From Paracoccaceae bacterium (lineage in GTDB: Bacteria > Pseudomonadota > Alphaproteobacteria > Rhodobacterales > Rhodobacteraceae), in NCBI GenBank assembly GCA_902554705.1, contig CACDPP010000014.1, forward strand, positions 1 to 45,177: DNA of 45,177 nt, in the 5' to 3' direction. The position numbers and the translations under genes were made by a program. Below, piece by piece: positions 1 to 7,088 of this stretch (positions are counted from its first letter, which is position 1; each line of letters starts with the position of its first letter). The notes under the pieces were generated by a model that saw nothing but the letters and a program-made list of their open reading frames with translations, had not been told where the DNA came from and searched no databases.

Positions 1-158
1 AGCATGGGGAAAAACACCATCACTGTAACTACGGCAGATTTCGATTCCCAGTCAAAACCAAACCACCTTACCAATATTGGTGCCGTGCCAATAATGGGAA
101 GAGCTGCCATAAAAGTTCCAATCGGCAATAACCCACGTTGTTTTATGGTGGGATTGTT
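1..158 (-). pseudogene. ABC transporter permease remnant (SsuC/TauC-like, COG0600 type), runs off the left edge
   Basis: The minus strand reads open from 158 to the window edge and encodes the core of an SsuC/TauC/RibX-like permease: GTFMAALPIIGTAPILVRWF, followed by GFDWESKSAVVTVMVFFPML. In the family this block lies in the cytoplasmic-loop region that contacts the ATPase, after roughly 100 residues carrying the first membrane helices. Here an in-frame stop (159-161) closes the frame just upstream, and the intact substrate-binding protein gene begins at 240 on the other strand, so the amino-terminal half cannot be present. The first ATG (108-110) lies inside the conserved block. I read it as a truncated permease left by deletion or inversion. 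An assembly error, or a rearranged gene with a new start such as TTG at 126-128, cannot be excluded. The family call is firm; pseudogene status is an inference because the carboxy end lies outside the window. Confidence 0.55.
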
Positions 159-239
159 TTATTGGAAAAGGTAGTAACCTTCTGGCACCCATCGCAAAGA
201 GGAAGATCAGAATAAAATTGTAGTTAAAGGAGAATATAT

Positions 240-1229
240 ATGAAAAATTTATTTAAATTCGCCCTTGGTGGCGTTGTTATGTTGGTTGCATCCATGGCCA
301 CAGCGGCAGATGATGTAACAATTCAGCTAAAGTGGGTAACACAAACGCAGTTTGCTGGATATTATGTGGCACAAGACAAAGGATTTTATAAAGAGGAAGG
401 TTTAAATGTTACCATCAAACCAGGGGGACCAGATATTGGGCCAATGCAAGTCCTTGCTGGAGGTGGCGCGGATGTGGCAGTCGATTGGATGCCATCTGCT
501 TTAGCCGCAAGAGAAAAAGGACTTTCAGCGGTAAATATTGCTCAACCTTTTAAAAGTTCCGGAATGATGCTTACTTGTAGAAAAGATCGCGGAGTAAACT
601 CTGTTTCTGACCTCAAGGGTAAGAACCTAGGTGTCTGGTATTATGGTAATGAGTATCCATTCTTAAGCTGGATGAATAAATTAGGTCTTTCCGTAGACGG
701 TGGCGCTGACGGAGTTACTGTTTTTAAGCAAGGTTGGGATATCCTTCCATTAACTCAAGGTGATGCAACATGTGTTTCGACGATGGCATATAACGAGTAT
801 TGGCAGGTTCTTGCTGAAGGCTTAAAACCATCCGAATTAACAGTGTTCAAATATGAGACTGAAGGCGTTGCGACACTTGAAGATGGTCTTTATGTTTTAG
901 AAGAAAACTTAAAAGACGCAGCTTTCAAAGATAAGATGGTTAGGTTTGTAAGAGCGTCAATGAAAGGGTGGAAATATGCTGAGCAAAACCCAGCTGAGGC
1001 TGCCGAAATCGTTGTTGATAACGACGACTCTGGAGCTCAGACAGTTGAGCACAACACTACCCAGATGGGTGAAATAATTAAGTTAACTGCTGGCAGCAAT
1101 GGAGCCCTAGACCCTGCAGATTATCAACGTACAGTTGACAGTTTAATGACTGGTGGCTCAGATCCAGTTATTACAAAAATGCCAGAGGGTGCTTGGACTC
1201 ATGAAGTTACTGATCTAGCATTAAAATAA
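240..1229 (+). CDS. ABC transporter substrate-binding protein, NMT1/THI5-like (ThiY/RibY-type)
   Basis: This is a periplasmic binding protein of 329 residues that would capture a small heterocyclic or amine solute for an ABC importer. It has a classic signal peptide (MKNLFKF, hydrophobic core, then ATA-ADD as the likely cleavage site near residue 22). The mature start VTIQLKWVTQTQFAGYYVA and the following DKGFYKEEGLNVTI are the signature of the NMT1/THI5 family used for pyrimidine, thiamin-precursor or riboflavin uptake. A GGADVAVDWM-like segment near residue 75 is the usual ligand-pocket loop. The ribosome site AAAGGAG lies just before the ATG. The expected membrane and ATPase partners are not downstream: a terminator follows at once, and the only permease sequence nearby is the truncated piece on the opposite strand. 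Ligand is unknown; a pyrimidine-like compound is the family-based guess. Confidence 0.85.
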   Translation: MKNLFKFALGGVVMLVASMATAADDVTIQLKWVTQTQFAGYYVAQDKGFYKEEGLNVTIKPGGPDIGPMQVLAGGGADVAVDWMPSALAAREKGLSAVNIAQPFKSSGMMLTCRKDRGVNSVSDLKGKNLGVWYYGNEYPFLSWMNKLGLSVDGGADGVTVFKQGWDILPLTQGDATCVSTMAYNEYWQVLAEGLKPSELTVFKYETEGVATLEDGLYVLEENLKDAAFKDKMVRFVRASMKGWKYAEQNPAEAAEIVVDNDDSGAQTVEHNTTQMGEIIKLTAGSNGALDPADYQRTVDSLMTGGSDPVITKMPEGAWTHEVTDLALK

Positions 1230-1253
1230 TTTAAGAAATTATTAGAATTTAGA

Positions 1254-1281
1254 GGGGCAGTTAATCCTGCCCCTTTTTTTT
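1254..1281 (+). terminator. Rho-independent terminator after the binding-protein gene
   Basis: A perfect 7-bp GC-rich stem (GGGGCAG at 1254-1260, CTGCCCC at 1267-1273) with a six-base loop is followed directly by eight T residues. It ends plus-strand transcription 25 bases after the binding-protein stop. The T tract and right arm overlap the last codons (KKKGQD) of the convergent PLP-enzyme gene, so the two 3' ends share this DNA. The reverse strand lacks a T tract after the stem, so it should act in one direction only. Confidence 0.9.
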
Positions 1282-2436
1282 GAAAACTTTTTCGAGAGCT
1301 TGCTCCAAGTCATTTATAAGATCCAGCGGATCTTCAATTCCAACGGAAATTCTTACTAGTTTTTCGTTTACTGGGAAATCTTCCCCAGAAACCGTTTTTC
1401 TATGTTCGATTAAGCTTTCCACCCCACCTAAAGAAGTTGCTGGATAGAAAACTTTACAATTGCGAACAACATCGATCGCATCGGCTTCTGAACCGTTGAT
1501 AATAATTGATAACATTCCGCCATACTGTCCATTTGTTTGGTGTTTTGCAATTTGATGGTTAGGGTGGCTTTCTAACCCAGGATATAAAACTGTTTCGATA
1601 TAGTTATGGCTTTCAAAATGCTTAGCCAACAGCATTGCATTCTTACTATTCTTTTCCACTCTTAGAAACAAAGTGCGTAAGCCTCTTATTAATAAAAATG
1701 CATCTTGCGAATTTAAAACTGTTCCTTGTAGTTTGCGAATACCAGCGAGATTTTCCCAATCTGTGTTTGATTTCTTAAAAGATAAAACCCCTGCAGATAC
1801 ATCGGAGTGGCCATTAAGATATTTCGTAGCGGAGTGAAACGATATGTCTGCGCCAAGATCTAGCGATTTGGTCATTGTGGGAGGAGTTGCGGTTGCGTCT
1901 ACAATCAATTTCGCTTTAGCTTCGTGAGCTAGTTTGGAAGCTTGAACTATATCTGTAACCTCCCAATTCGGATTATTCGGAGTTTCGACCCATACCAATT
2001 GAGTAACTCCAGTTTTGATAGCTTCCTTCATACTTATCAGGTCACCCGCGTTGTAAAAATCAACACGGATCCTGTTTTTTTCACTAAAATTTTGAATTTG
2101 AGCTAAAACGCCATGGTACATCACTTTTGGCACAACGATATGGGCGTTTGGAGGCAACATTTCTAAAACTGCGGTACATGCCGACATTCCAGATGAAAAT
2201 AAAAGTGACATGTCAGCATTTTCGAGTTCAGCAATAATTTCTTCGGCTATTTGAGTGGTTTTATTCCCATCTCGCCTATACCAGTAAGCCTTGTGGGGCT
2301 CATAGTTTTCGTCGCGTGAATAAGTAGCCGTGTGCTCAACTGGTGGTACGACAGATCCCGTGTCTGGGTCGTTATAATGCAGCGCCTGCGCTATTTTCGT
2401 GGAAAGAGATAGTTCTTTTTCATTCTTAAGCGTCAT
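1261..2436 (-). CDS. Cys/Met-metabolism PLP enzyme (cystathionine gamma-synthase / methionine gamma-lyase family)
   Basis: A 391-residue fold-type I PLP enzyme, the usual length for cystathionine gamma-synthase, gamma-lyase and methionine gamma-lyase. The PLP lysine is in SATKYLNGHSD (about residue 200), the cofactor-ring aspartate is in VDATATPP, and the family ending TSLGGVESLIEHR is present. Departures from the canonical form are DAT where DNT is usual and GNKTT where GNPT is usual near residue 60, so the reaction should not be assumed. It is the last gene of a five-gene minus-strand operon, 30 bases after the DmdA-type gene. That position suggests handling of a methylthio or amino acid product, for example gamma-elimination releasing methanethiol, but this is inference. 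The ATG has only a weak upstream AAGAAAG. Cytoplasmic. Confidence 0.85.
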   Translation of the reverse strand: MTLKNEKELSLSTKIAQALHYNDPDTGSVVPPVEHTATYSRDENYEPHKAYWYRRDGNKTTQIAEEIIAELENADMSLLFSSGMSACTAVLEMLPPNAHIVVPKVMYHGVLAQIQNFSEKNRIRVDFYNAGDLISMKEAIKTGVTQLVWVETPNNPNWEVTDIVQASKLAHEAKAKLIVDATATPPTMTKSLDLGADISFHSATKYLNGHSDVSAGVLSFKKSNTDWENLAGIRKLQGTVLNSQDAFLLIRGLRTLFLRVEKNSKNAMLLAKHFESHNYIETVLYPGLESHPNHQIAKHQTNGQYGGMLSIIINGSEADAIDVVRNCKVFYPATSLGGVESLIEHRKTVSGEDFPVNEKLVRISVGIEDPLDLINDLEQALEKVFKKKGQD

Positions 2437-2466
2437 TGTGTAACTTTCTTAGGCATTCGTTCATAT

Positions 2467-3579
2467 TTAATTGAACGGCAGACACGATATCTCACCAGAA
2501 CGGATTTTGTTATCTTGGCAGTGAACTTCTACAGTTTGTTGCGCTGACCAATATTTTTGGTCAATCAACGAAAGTCCTACATTTTTTTTAAGTCGAGGAG
2601 ACCATATAGCAGATGTGATTTGCCCAATGTTTTTATTTTCAACTATTACTGGCCAGGGAAGAGAGCAAGTTGGACATTTATCACCTCCGAAAATAACACC
2701 TCGAATTTCCTTTGTTGCTCCCTTAGAGGCAATTTTTTCCAAAGCAGCACGACCGAGATAATCAACCGAGCCGTCTAATGAACAAAATTTACCTAAGCCA
2801 ATTTCTAATGGGTTGTTTTCTCTCGTAAATTCATTACCATAACTTAATAGTCCTCCCTCAATCCTTTCTATTAAGTTGGGACAACCAGGTGATATATTGA
2901 ATTCAATACCTGCTTCCCAAATCGTATCCCATAGATCTGAGCCTAGTTTACTGTTTTGCAAATATATCTCAAATCCACCCTGTCGGGAGTATCCCGATCT
3001 TGCAATGAGTTGCTGTGTGCCTTTAAATTCAATCCATCCAAACTTGAAGAAACCTATATGTTTAATCTGTTCACCAAATATTTTCGTGATTAACTGCTCA
3101 GCTTTAGGGCCTTGAATTGCTAAAGGTGAAACATCTGGCTCAGACACTGTAACATCCATTTTAGAACCTAATGCAATGCCTTTTGCGTACAGTAAGACGT
3201 CGCTGTCCGCCACAGAAAGCCAGAATTTATCATCTCCAATTTTCAGCATGACTGGATCATTTATCATTCCGGCATTTTCGTCGATTATAGGAAGATAATA
3301 ACAATCCCCAATAGTGGCAGTTGATATCTTTCTGGGGGTCATCATTTGAATTAATTTTTCAGCATCTGGACCTGATATTTCTACTTGCCTTTGGCAGGAA
3401 ACATCCCAAATTTGGACATGCTCTCTCAAATGCCAGTAATCTTCCTCAACAGTTTTCTGAAAACCTTTTGGAAGTAACATATGATTAACTATAGAGTACC
3501 CGCTGACGCCCGCTGCTTCTACATTTTTAGTATAGGCAGTGCGTCTCAATCTACGTGACATATTTAGGCCGTCAGTCAT
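2467..3579 (-). CDS. dmdA: DmdA-type tetrahydrofolate-dependent methyltransferase (DMSP demethylase family)
   Basis: A 370-residue GcvT-fold protein. DmdA transfers a methyl group from dimethylsulfoniopropionate to tetrahydrofolate, giving methylmercaptopropionate. The match to DmdA as I remember it runs the full length: SRRLRRTAYT then NHMLLP (residues 8-37), HVQIWDVSCQRQVEISGPDA (about 48-68), NDPVMLKIGDDKFWLSVADS (about 107-126), EPDVSPLAIQGPKA (about 146-160), the glycine-rich ARSGYSRQGGFEIY (near 193-207), CPNLIERIEGGLLSYGNEFT (about 233-253) and a final CLPFN resembling the DmdA end. A good ribosome site (AAGGAA) overlaps the stop of the preceding gene. Unusually, it is embedded in an operon of unrelated oxidative enzymes rather than beside acuI or a dmdBCD set. 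Other GcvT-like demethylases acting on betaines or methylated amines share the fold, so DMSP is likely but not proven. Confidence 0.72.
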   Translation of the reverse strand: MTDGLNMSRRLRRTAYTKNVEAAGVSGYSIVNHMLLPKGFQKTVEEDYWHLREHVQIWDVSCQRQVEISGPDAEKLIQMMTPRKISTATIGDCYYLPIIDENAGMINDPVMLKIGDDKFWLSVADSDVLLYAKGIALGSKMDVTVSEPDVSPLAIQGPKAEQLITKIFGEQIKHIGFFKFGWIEFKGTQQLIARSGYSRQGGFEIYLQNSKLGSDLWDTIWEAGIEFNISPGCPNLIERIEGGLLSYGNEFTRENNPLEIGLGKFCSLDGSVDYLGRAALEKIASKGATKEIRGVIFGGDKCPTCSLPWPVIVENKNIGQITSAIWSPRLKKNVGLSLIDQKYWSAQQTVEVHCQDNKIRSGEISCLPFN

Positions 3580-3589
3580 AAAAATTTCC

Positions 3590-3943
3590 TTATTCTGGCT
3601 GAGATGACCATATTGAATAGCTATTAGGCGATAAAATTACTGGCATATGGTACCTTGCATTTTTACTTGGCATGGAAAACCTCAAGACCACTTCGCTAAT
3701 TATTTGATTATCTGAGCCTGATAGTCCAAATGAATGCCAATAAGCGCCAGTATCAAATATCAACTCGAACTTATCTGTTGCATCGGTAAGTGATAAATCA
3801 ACGCTCTCTTCTAGCCTTCCATTATTGTCTATACTGGTACTAAAAATTTCTGAATTTTTTGTGATATTGATCAAACGAACAGGGAATCCACCTGCGTGAG
3901 TTCCATTCATTCCATTTAACGTATGCGAAGATATAATAGCCAT
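3590..3943 (-). CDS. Transthyretin-like / 5-hydroxyisourate hydrolase-family protein
   Basis: A 117-residue cytoplasmic protein with the HIU hydrolase (transthyretin-related) layout: an amino-terminal SSHTLN block (HTLN where LTTHVLD is usual), a PVRL strand, NNGRLEES (the arginine block), FELIFDTGAYW, and a late YHMPVILSPNSYSIW. The three residue types used for catalysis in the family (early His, middle Arg, late His) can all be placed. The hallmark carboxy-terminal YRGS tetrapeptide is absent; the protein ends WSSQPE. Its ATG overlaps the stop of the ThDP gene by one base (TAATG), so translation is coupled. No urate oxidase, OHCU decarboxylase or other ureide gene is in the window, so a true purine role is doubtful. 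It may have been recruited for another cyclic amide or serve as an accessory subunit. Confidence 0.7.
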   Translation of the reverse strand: MAIISSHTLNGMNGTHAGGFPVRLINITKNSEIFSTSIDNNGRLEESVDLSLTDATDKFELIFDTGAYWHSFGLSGSDNQIISEVVLRFSMPSKNARYHMPVILSPNSYSIWSSQPE

Positions 3944-5670
3944 TATTCAATAGATGCCTTGTCCCGTTTATCAGAAGTAGCTGCAACAATTGGACTAATT
4001 ACGCCTCTGCACTTTACGTTCAAGCAAGCGGTCTTGCCACTATTTATTGCTCTTGCTAGCGCAGGTTTTAATTCATCTCTAGAGGTAACCAACTCTCCAT
4101 ATCCGCCCAAACCTTCAAACATGGTATGGAATGGAATATCACGAAAATCAGTTGCATAGTGTTTTCCATTAGAAAAAAGTCGCTCCTGCTGCTGACTTAT
4201 GCAGTCTAAACCTCCATTGTTATCTATAACTACAACAATCGGTAAGCCTTCCTGAAAAGCACTTTCGACGGACAAACCTCCTGAAAGAAAGGCACCATCT
4301 CCTGAAATTACAACAACATTTTTATCTGGATGTGCAGCTTTTGCAGAAACACCGAAACTAATTCCAACGCCTAAAAGTGAATAGTTGCCAGGGTGCATAA
4401 TTCCACCTAGTTTCTTGCCCCGCCAACCAGAAATATTTACTGCAATTTCATTCCAAAAGTGAGTATTACCACCGTCAAATACGAGCCAATCGTCATTATT
4501 CATTTCTGAAATGATATCAACGCCAAGTTGCAGTGGGTGCATTTTACGCTTCGATTTTGCATCTTCTGATGCTTCTTCCATTAGATGTTTTTCCCAGTCC
4601 TCAACCCATTTTTTACGCCGGTCTATTTGTATTTCAAACCAATTTTTCCATGAACGGCTAATAGATTTCATTGCATCAAGAAATGCTGCTGGATGCGACA
4701 GAAGAATTTCATCAGCAGAAAAGTTATACTCTAATTCTTCGCTGCTTCCATTTATGCAAATAAGCTTTGTATTTTTTGGAATAAATGGTGGATTCCCAAA
4801 GTTCATCTGGTTATCAAGCCTACCTCCCACCATAATTATAGTATCGGCTTCGTGTATTGCAGCTTTCGACGGGTGATACTGATGAAAATCTGCAAGCCCC
4901 ATGTTTGCGGTGCAGTCCTCGCCTAATAATTTCGTGTGATAAGGCACATTAAAAATTGGGATAAGAAGTTTCTCGCCAACGTCTGCTAAGCTTTTTTCGG
5001 ACCGCGACCACCAAACCCCATGACCTGCAATAATTAAGGGTCGTTCAGAATTTTCTATGATTTTCAATATTTTTGATAATCGTGCTGGCTCAGGCCAAGC
5101 TCTTTGTGGTGCTACTTCATGCCTGATCCAGGGGCGCTCATTTCTACCCGCATCTGCTTCAAATGAGGAAAACATGATATCGACGGGCAAACTTAGATGA
5201 ACAGGCCCTGGGTATCCAGAAGTTGCTGCTTGCCAAGCTCTCTCAACAAATTCACCAATTCGCTCTCCATCGGTAATTTGGACAGAATATTTAACTAGAG
5301 GTTTAGCTATTGCTACGTCATCTATTTCTTTAAAGCCACCTGCACCTTGTCTCTTTAAAGTTGATGAACCTGTAACAAAAATTACCGGACTGCGTTCCCC
5401 CATAGCTTCTAACATAGCTGGTACTGCATTGGTAAAACCCTCAGGTCCAACTAAACAAACAGTTGGCTTTCGGTGTATTCTTGCGTGACCATCAGCTAAG
5501 TGACCCGCAATTTGTTCATGAGGAGTATTCATGACTGGCATTTGGCATTCCATGAAACCTTCTAAAGCAGGGTTGCAAAAACCACCGGCTAAAGTGAAAA
5601 CGTGATCAACGCCCTTTTCTTTGAATGATTGGGCTAATAATGCGCCGCCACGTAGTTTAGCTTTTTGCAT
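3943..5670 (-). CDS. Thiamin-diphosphate-dependent decarboxylase/carboligase (acetolactate synthase-like superfamily)
   Basis: A 575-residue enzyme with the three standard ThDP domains. The amino-terminal PYR domain starts GGALLAQSFKEKGVDHVF and carries the catalytic glutamate in HEQIAGHLADGHARI (about residues 51-65). The central domain lies around residues 200-340. The carboxy PP domain has the cofactor motif GDGAFLSGG running to DNNGG (about 461-493). It decarboxylates or ligates a 2-oxo acid. The preceding operon gene is an FMN alpha-hydroxyacid oxidase, so oxidation of a 2-hydroxy acid followed by decarboxylation of the 2-oxo acid (as in the mandelate pathway's MdlB/MdlC pair) is a natural reading, but the substrate is unknown. 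It is not sulfoacetaldehyde acetyltransferase, which has a different glutamate context. A Shine-Dalgarno AGGAG lies 10-11 bases before the ATG. Confidence 0.82.
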   Translation of the reverse strand: MQKAKLRGGALLAQSFKEKGVDHVFTLAGGFCNPALEGFMECQMPVMNTPHEQIAGHLADGHARIHRKPTVCLVGPEGFTNAVPAMLEAMGERSPVIFVTGSSTLKRQGAGGFKEIDDVAIAKPLVKYSVQITDGERIGEFVERAWQAATSGYPGPVHLSLPVDIMFSSFEADAGRNERPWIRHEVAPQRAWPEPARLSKILKIIENSERPLIIAGHGVWWSRSEKSLADVGEKLLIPIFNVPYHTKLLGEDCTANMGLADFHQYHPSKAAIHEADTIIMVGGRLDNQMNFGNPPFIPKNTKLICINGSSEELEYNFSADEILLSHPAAFLDAMKSISRSWKNWFEIQIDRRKKWVEDWEKHLMEEASEDAKSKRKMHPLQLGVDIISEMNNDDWLVFDGGNTHFWNEIAVNISGWRGKKLGGIMHPGNYSLLGVGISFGVSAKAAHPDKNVVVISGDGAFLSGGLSVESAFQEGLPIVVVIDNNGGLDCISQQQERLFSNGKHYATDFRDIPFHTMFEGLGGYGELVTSRDELKPALARAINSGKTACLNVKCRGVISPIVAATSDKRDKASIE

Positions 5671-5719
5671 TCATAATACTCCTAATATGCTGTAATTTAC
5701 GCACTGTATTTTATTCCAT

Positions 5720-6859
5720 CTACATTTTTGTGGAGATATCGTCGTATAAAACATCTCCAGAAATTTTACTTAAATCTTTTAGGCCTAATTGTGCCATAAC
5801 AACTTTTATTTCTTCTTTAAGCATTGAAATATAGTCGTTGAGACCTTTTTCGCTTGATGCCGCAATGGCCAGCATAATTGGCCTTCCGAGCATAACAAAG
5901 TTTGCCCCAAGCGCTAAAGCCTTCACTATATCTTCACCACTTCTAACGCCGCTATCAAAAATTAGTGGCAAATTGGGCCCGACGCTGTCTCGTATTTCAG
6001 GTAAAGCCAACAAAGCTGGTGGGGAACCGTCTAATTGTCTGCCACCATGGTTAGATACCCATATTGCATTAACTCCTGCATTTTGAATTCGTTTAGCATC
6101 CTCTGGATCCATGACACCTTTTACGATTAGGTTGCCTTTCCATCTTTTTCTTAATTCTCCAAGAAACTCCCAATTAGCCCCAGCACGGCTAGCGTTTCTA
6201 TCAAAACTGTTTTGAGATCCGTGACGAAAGTTTTTTGGCTCAGGAATTCCTTTCATAATAGTACTTAGAGACCAGTTCGGATGTAGTGCGAAATCTATAA
6301 ATTGTTTCAACCCTATTTTGAAAGGGACAACAAAGCCATTGCGCAAATCTCGCACACGACGCGATACAACTGGTACATCAACAGTTAAAATTAAAGTCGT
6401 ATATCCTGCAGCATCTGCTCGATCAACCATAGTCCATGCTTCTTTAGCGGGTCCGTTTACGTAAAGCTGAAACCATGTTTGGTCACCGCCCCATTTTTTA
6501 AGTTCTTCGAGGCTTGAAGAAGCAGCCGTAGACACACAATGTGGTATTTTGAACGTCTTTGCGGCTTCCGCTAAATTCCTATCAGCACCTGGCCAAGCAA
6601 GGTTGCACATACCCATTGGCGCAATGCCAAAGGGTAAATCAAAGCTATAATTTAGAAAATCGGCGTTTACCTTAGGATCTTCAACAGGAGCTAGAACTTT
6701 TGATCTCAAGTAAAAATCATTAAAGATTTGCAAGTTTTTTTCTGCGGCAACCTCTCTTCCCGCAGAGCCTTCAATAAAATCAAAAATCATACGGGGCAAT
6801 CTTCTTTTTGCTTTTGCTTTGGCATCCTCAAAACTTATTATGCTTTTTGGTCCCCACAT
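5720..6859 (-). CDS. FMN-dependent alpha-hydroxyacid oxidase/dehydrogenase (LldD/glycolate oxidase family)
   Basis: A 379-residue TIM-barrel flavoenzyme oxidising an (S)-2-hydroxy acid to the 2-oxo acid. Family motifs are in order: MIFDFIEGSAG near residue 24, PFGIAPMGMCNLAWPGAD (about 76-93), WFQLYV, LTVDVPVVSRRVRDLRNG, the FMN-lysine strand LIVKGVMDPEDA, the catalytic histidine block VSNHGGRQLDGSPPALLALP (about 268-287), then FDSGVRSGEDIVKALALGA and LGRPIM for the phosphate. No signal peptide or membrane insert is evident, so it is probably soluble. It heads the five-gene operon, with a good AAAGGAAA ribosome site and 49 bases to the ThDP gene. Lactate, glycolate and mandelate oxidases share these motifs, so the substrate cannot be chosen. 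The pairing with a ThDP enzyme suggests a 2-oxo acid destined for decarboxylation. Confidence 0.88.
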   Translation of the reverse strand: MWGPKSIISFEDAKAKAKRRLPRMIFDFIEGSAGREVAAEKNLQIFNDFYLRSKVLAPVEDPKVNADFLNYSFDLPFGIAPMGMCNLAWPGADRNLAEAAKTFKIPHCVSTAASSSLEELKKWGGDQTWFQLYVNGPAKEAWTMVDRADAAGYTTLILTVDVPVVSRRVRDLRNGFVVPFKIGLKQFIDFALHPNWSLSTIMKGIPEPKNFRHGSQNSFDRNASRAGANWEFLGELRKRWKGNLIVKGVMDPEDAKRIQNAGVNAIWVSNHGGRQLDGSPPALLALPEIRDSVGPNLPLIFDSGVRSGEDIVKALALGANFVMLGRPIMLAIAASSEKGLNDYISMLKEEIKVVMAQLGLKDLSKISGDVLYDDISTKM

Positions 6860-7088
6860 AATTATTTTCCTTTGGCACCGCAGGTATTCGACTTTGAAAG
6901 CTTAACTGTTCTATTAAAATTGGACAAATACAATATTGCGTTTCTTACGTTACGGTAAAAAAACAACGATAAAGAGTTCCTAATATAATTGCCAACCATC
7001 ATTTAAAAATTTCGTTAATTACTTCCATTCTAAAAGTTTAAATAATACGGTATTTTCAAATATTTTTGTCTTTTTGGAGGGTTTCCTA
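6860..7088. promoter_or_regulatory. Divergent promoter region between the FMN-oxidase operon and the ureohydrolase gene
   Basis: These 229 bases hold no gene. They must contain both outward promoters. The heptamer TACGGTA occurs twice (6951-6957, inside TTACGGTAA; 7046-7052, inside AATACGGTATT), about 95 bases apart, each with palindromic flanks around an odd centre. They could be sites for one regulator serving both sides. The same heptamer in inverted form lies upstream of the ABC ATPase gene (13074-13080). A strong GGAGG at 7076-7080 sets the ATG at 7089 as the ureohydrolase start. Regulator and promoters are unproven. Confidence 0.35.

Noticed and set aside
2458-2477. CGTTCA...TGAACG hairpin at the end of the DmdA-type gene
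   Set aside because: Only six base pairs, AT-rich loop of eight bases and no T tract; not a convincing terminator within an operon.
3943-5670. Identification of the ThDP enzyme as sulfoacetaldehyde acetyltransferase (Xsc) or acetolactate synthase IlvB
   Set aside because: The catalytic glutamate context (HEQIAGHLADG) differs from Xsc, and neither a Pta nor an IlvN partner is adjacent; kept as a general ThDP enzyme.
6728-6958. Open frame on the plus strand opposite the start of the FMN-oxidase gene
   Set aside because: It mostly mirrors the real gene, has no ribosome site and shows no recognisable protein pattern.
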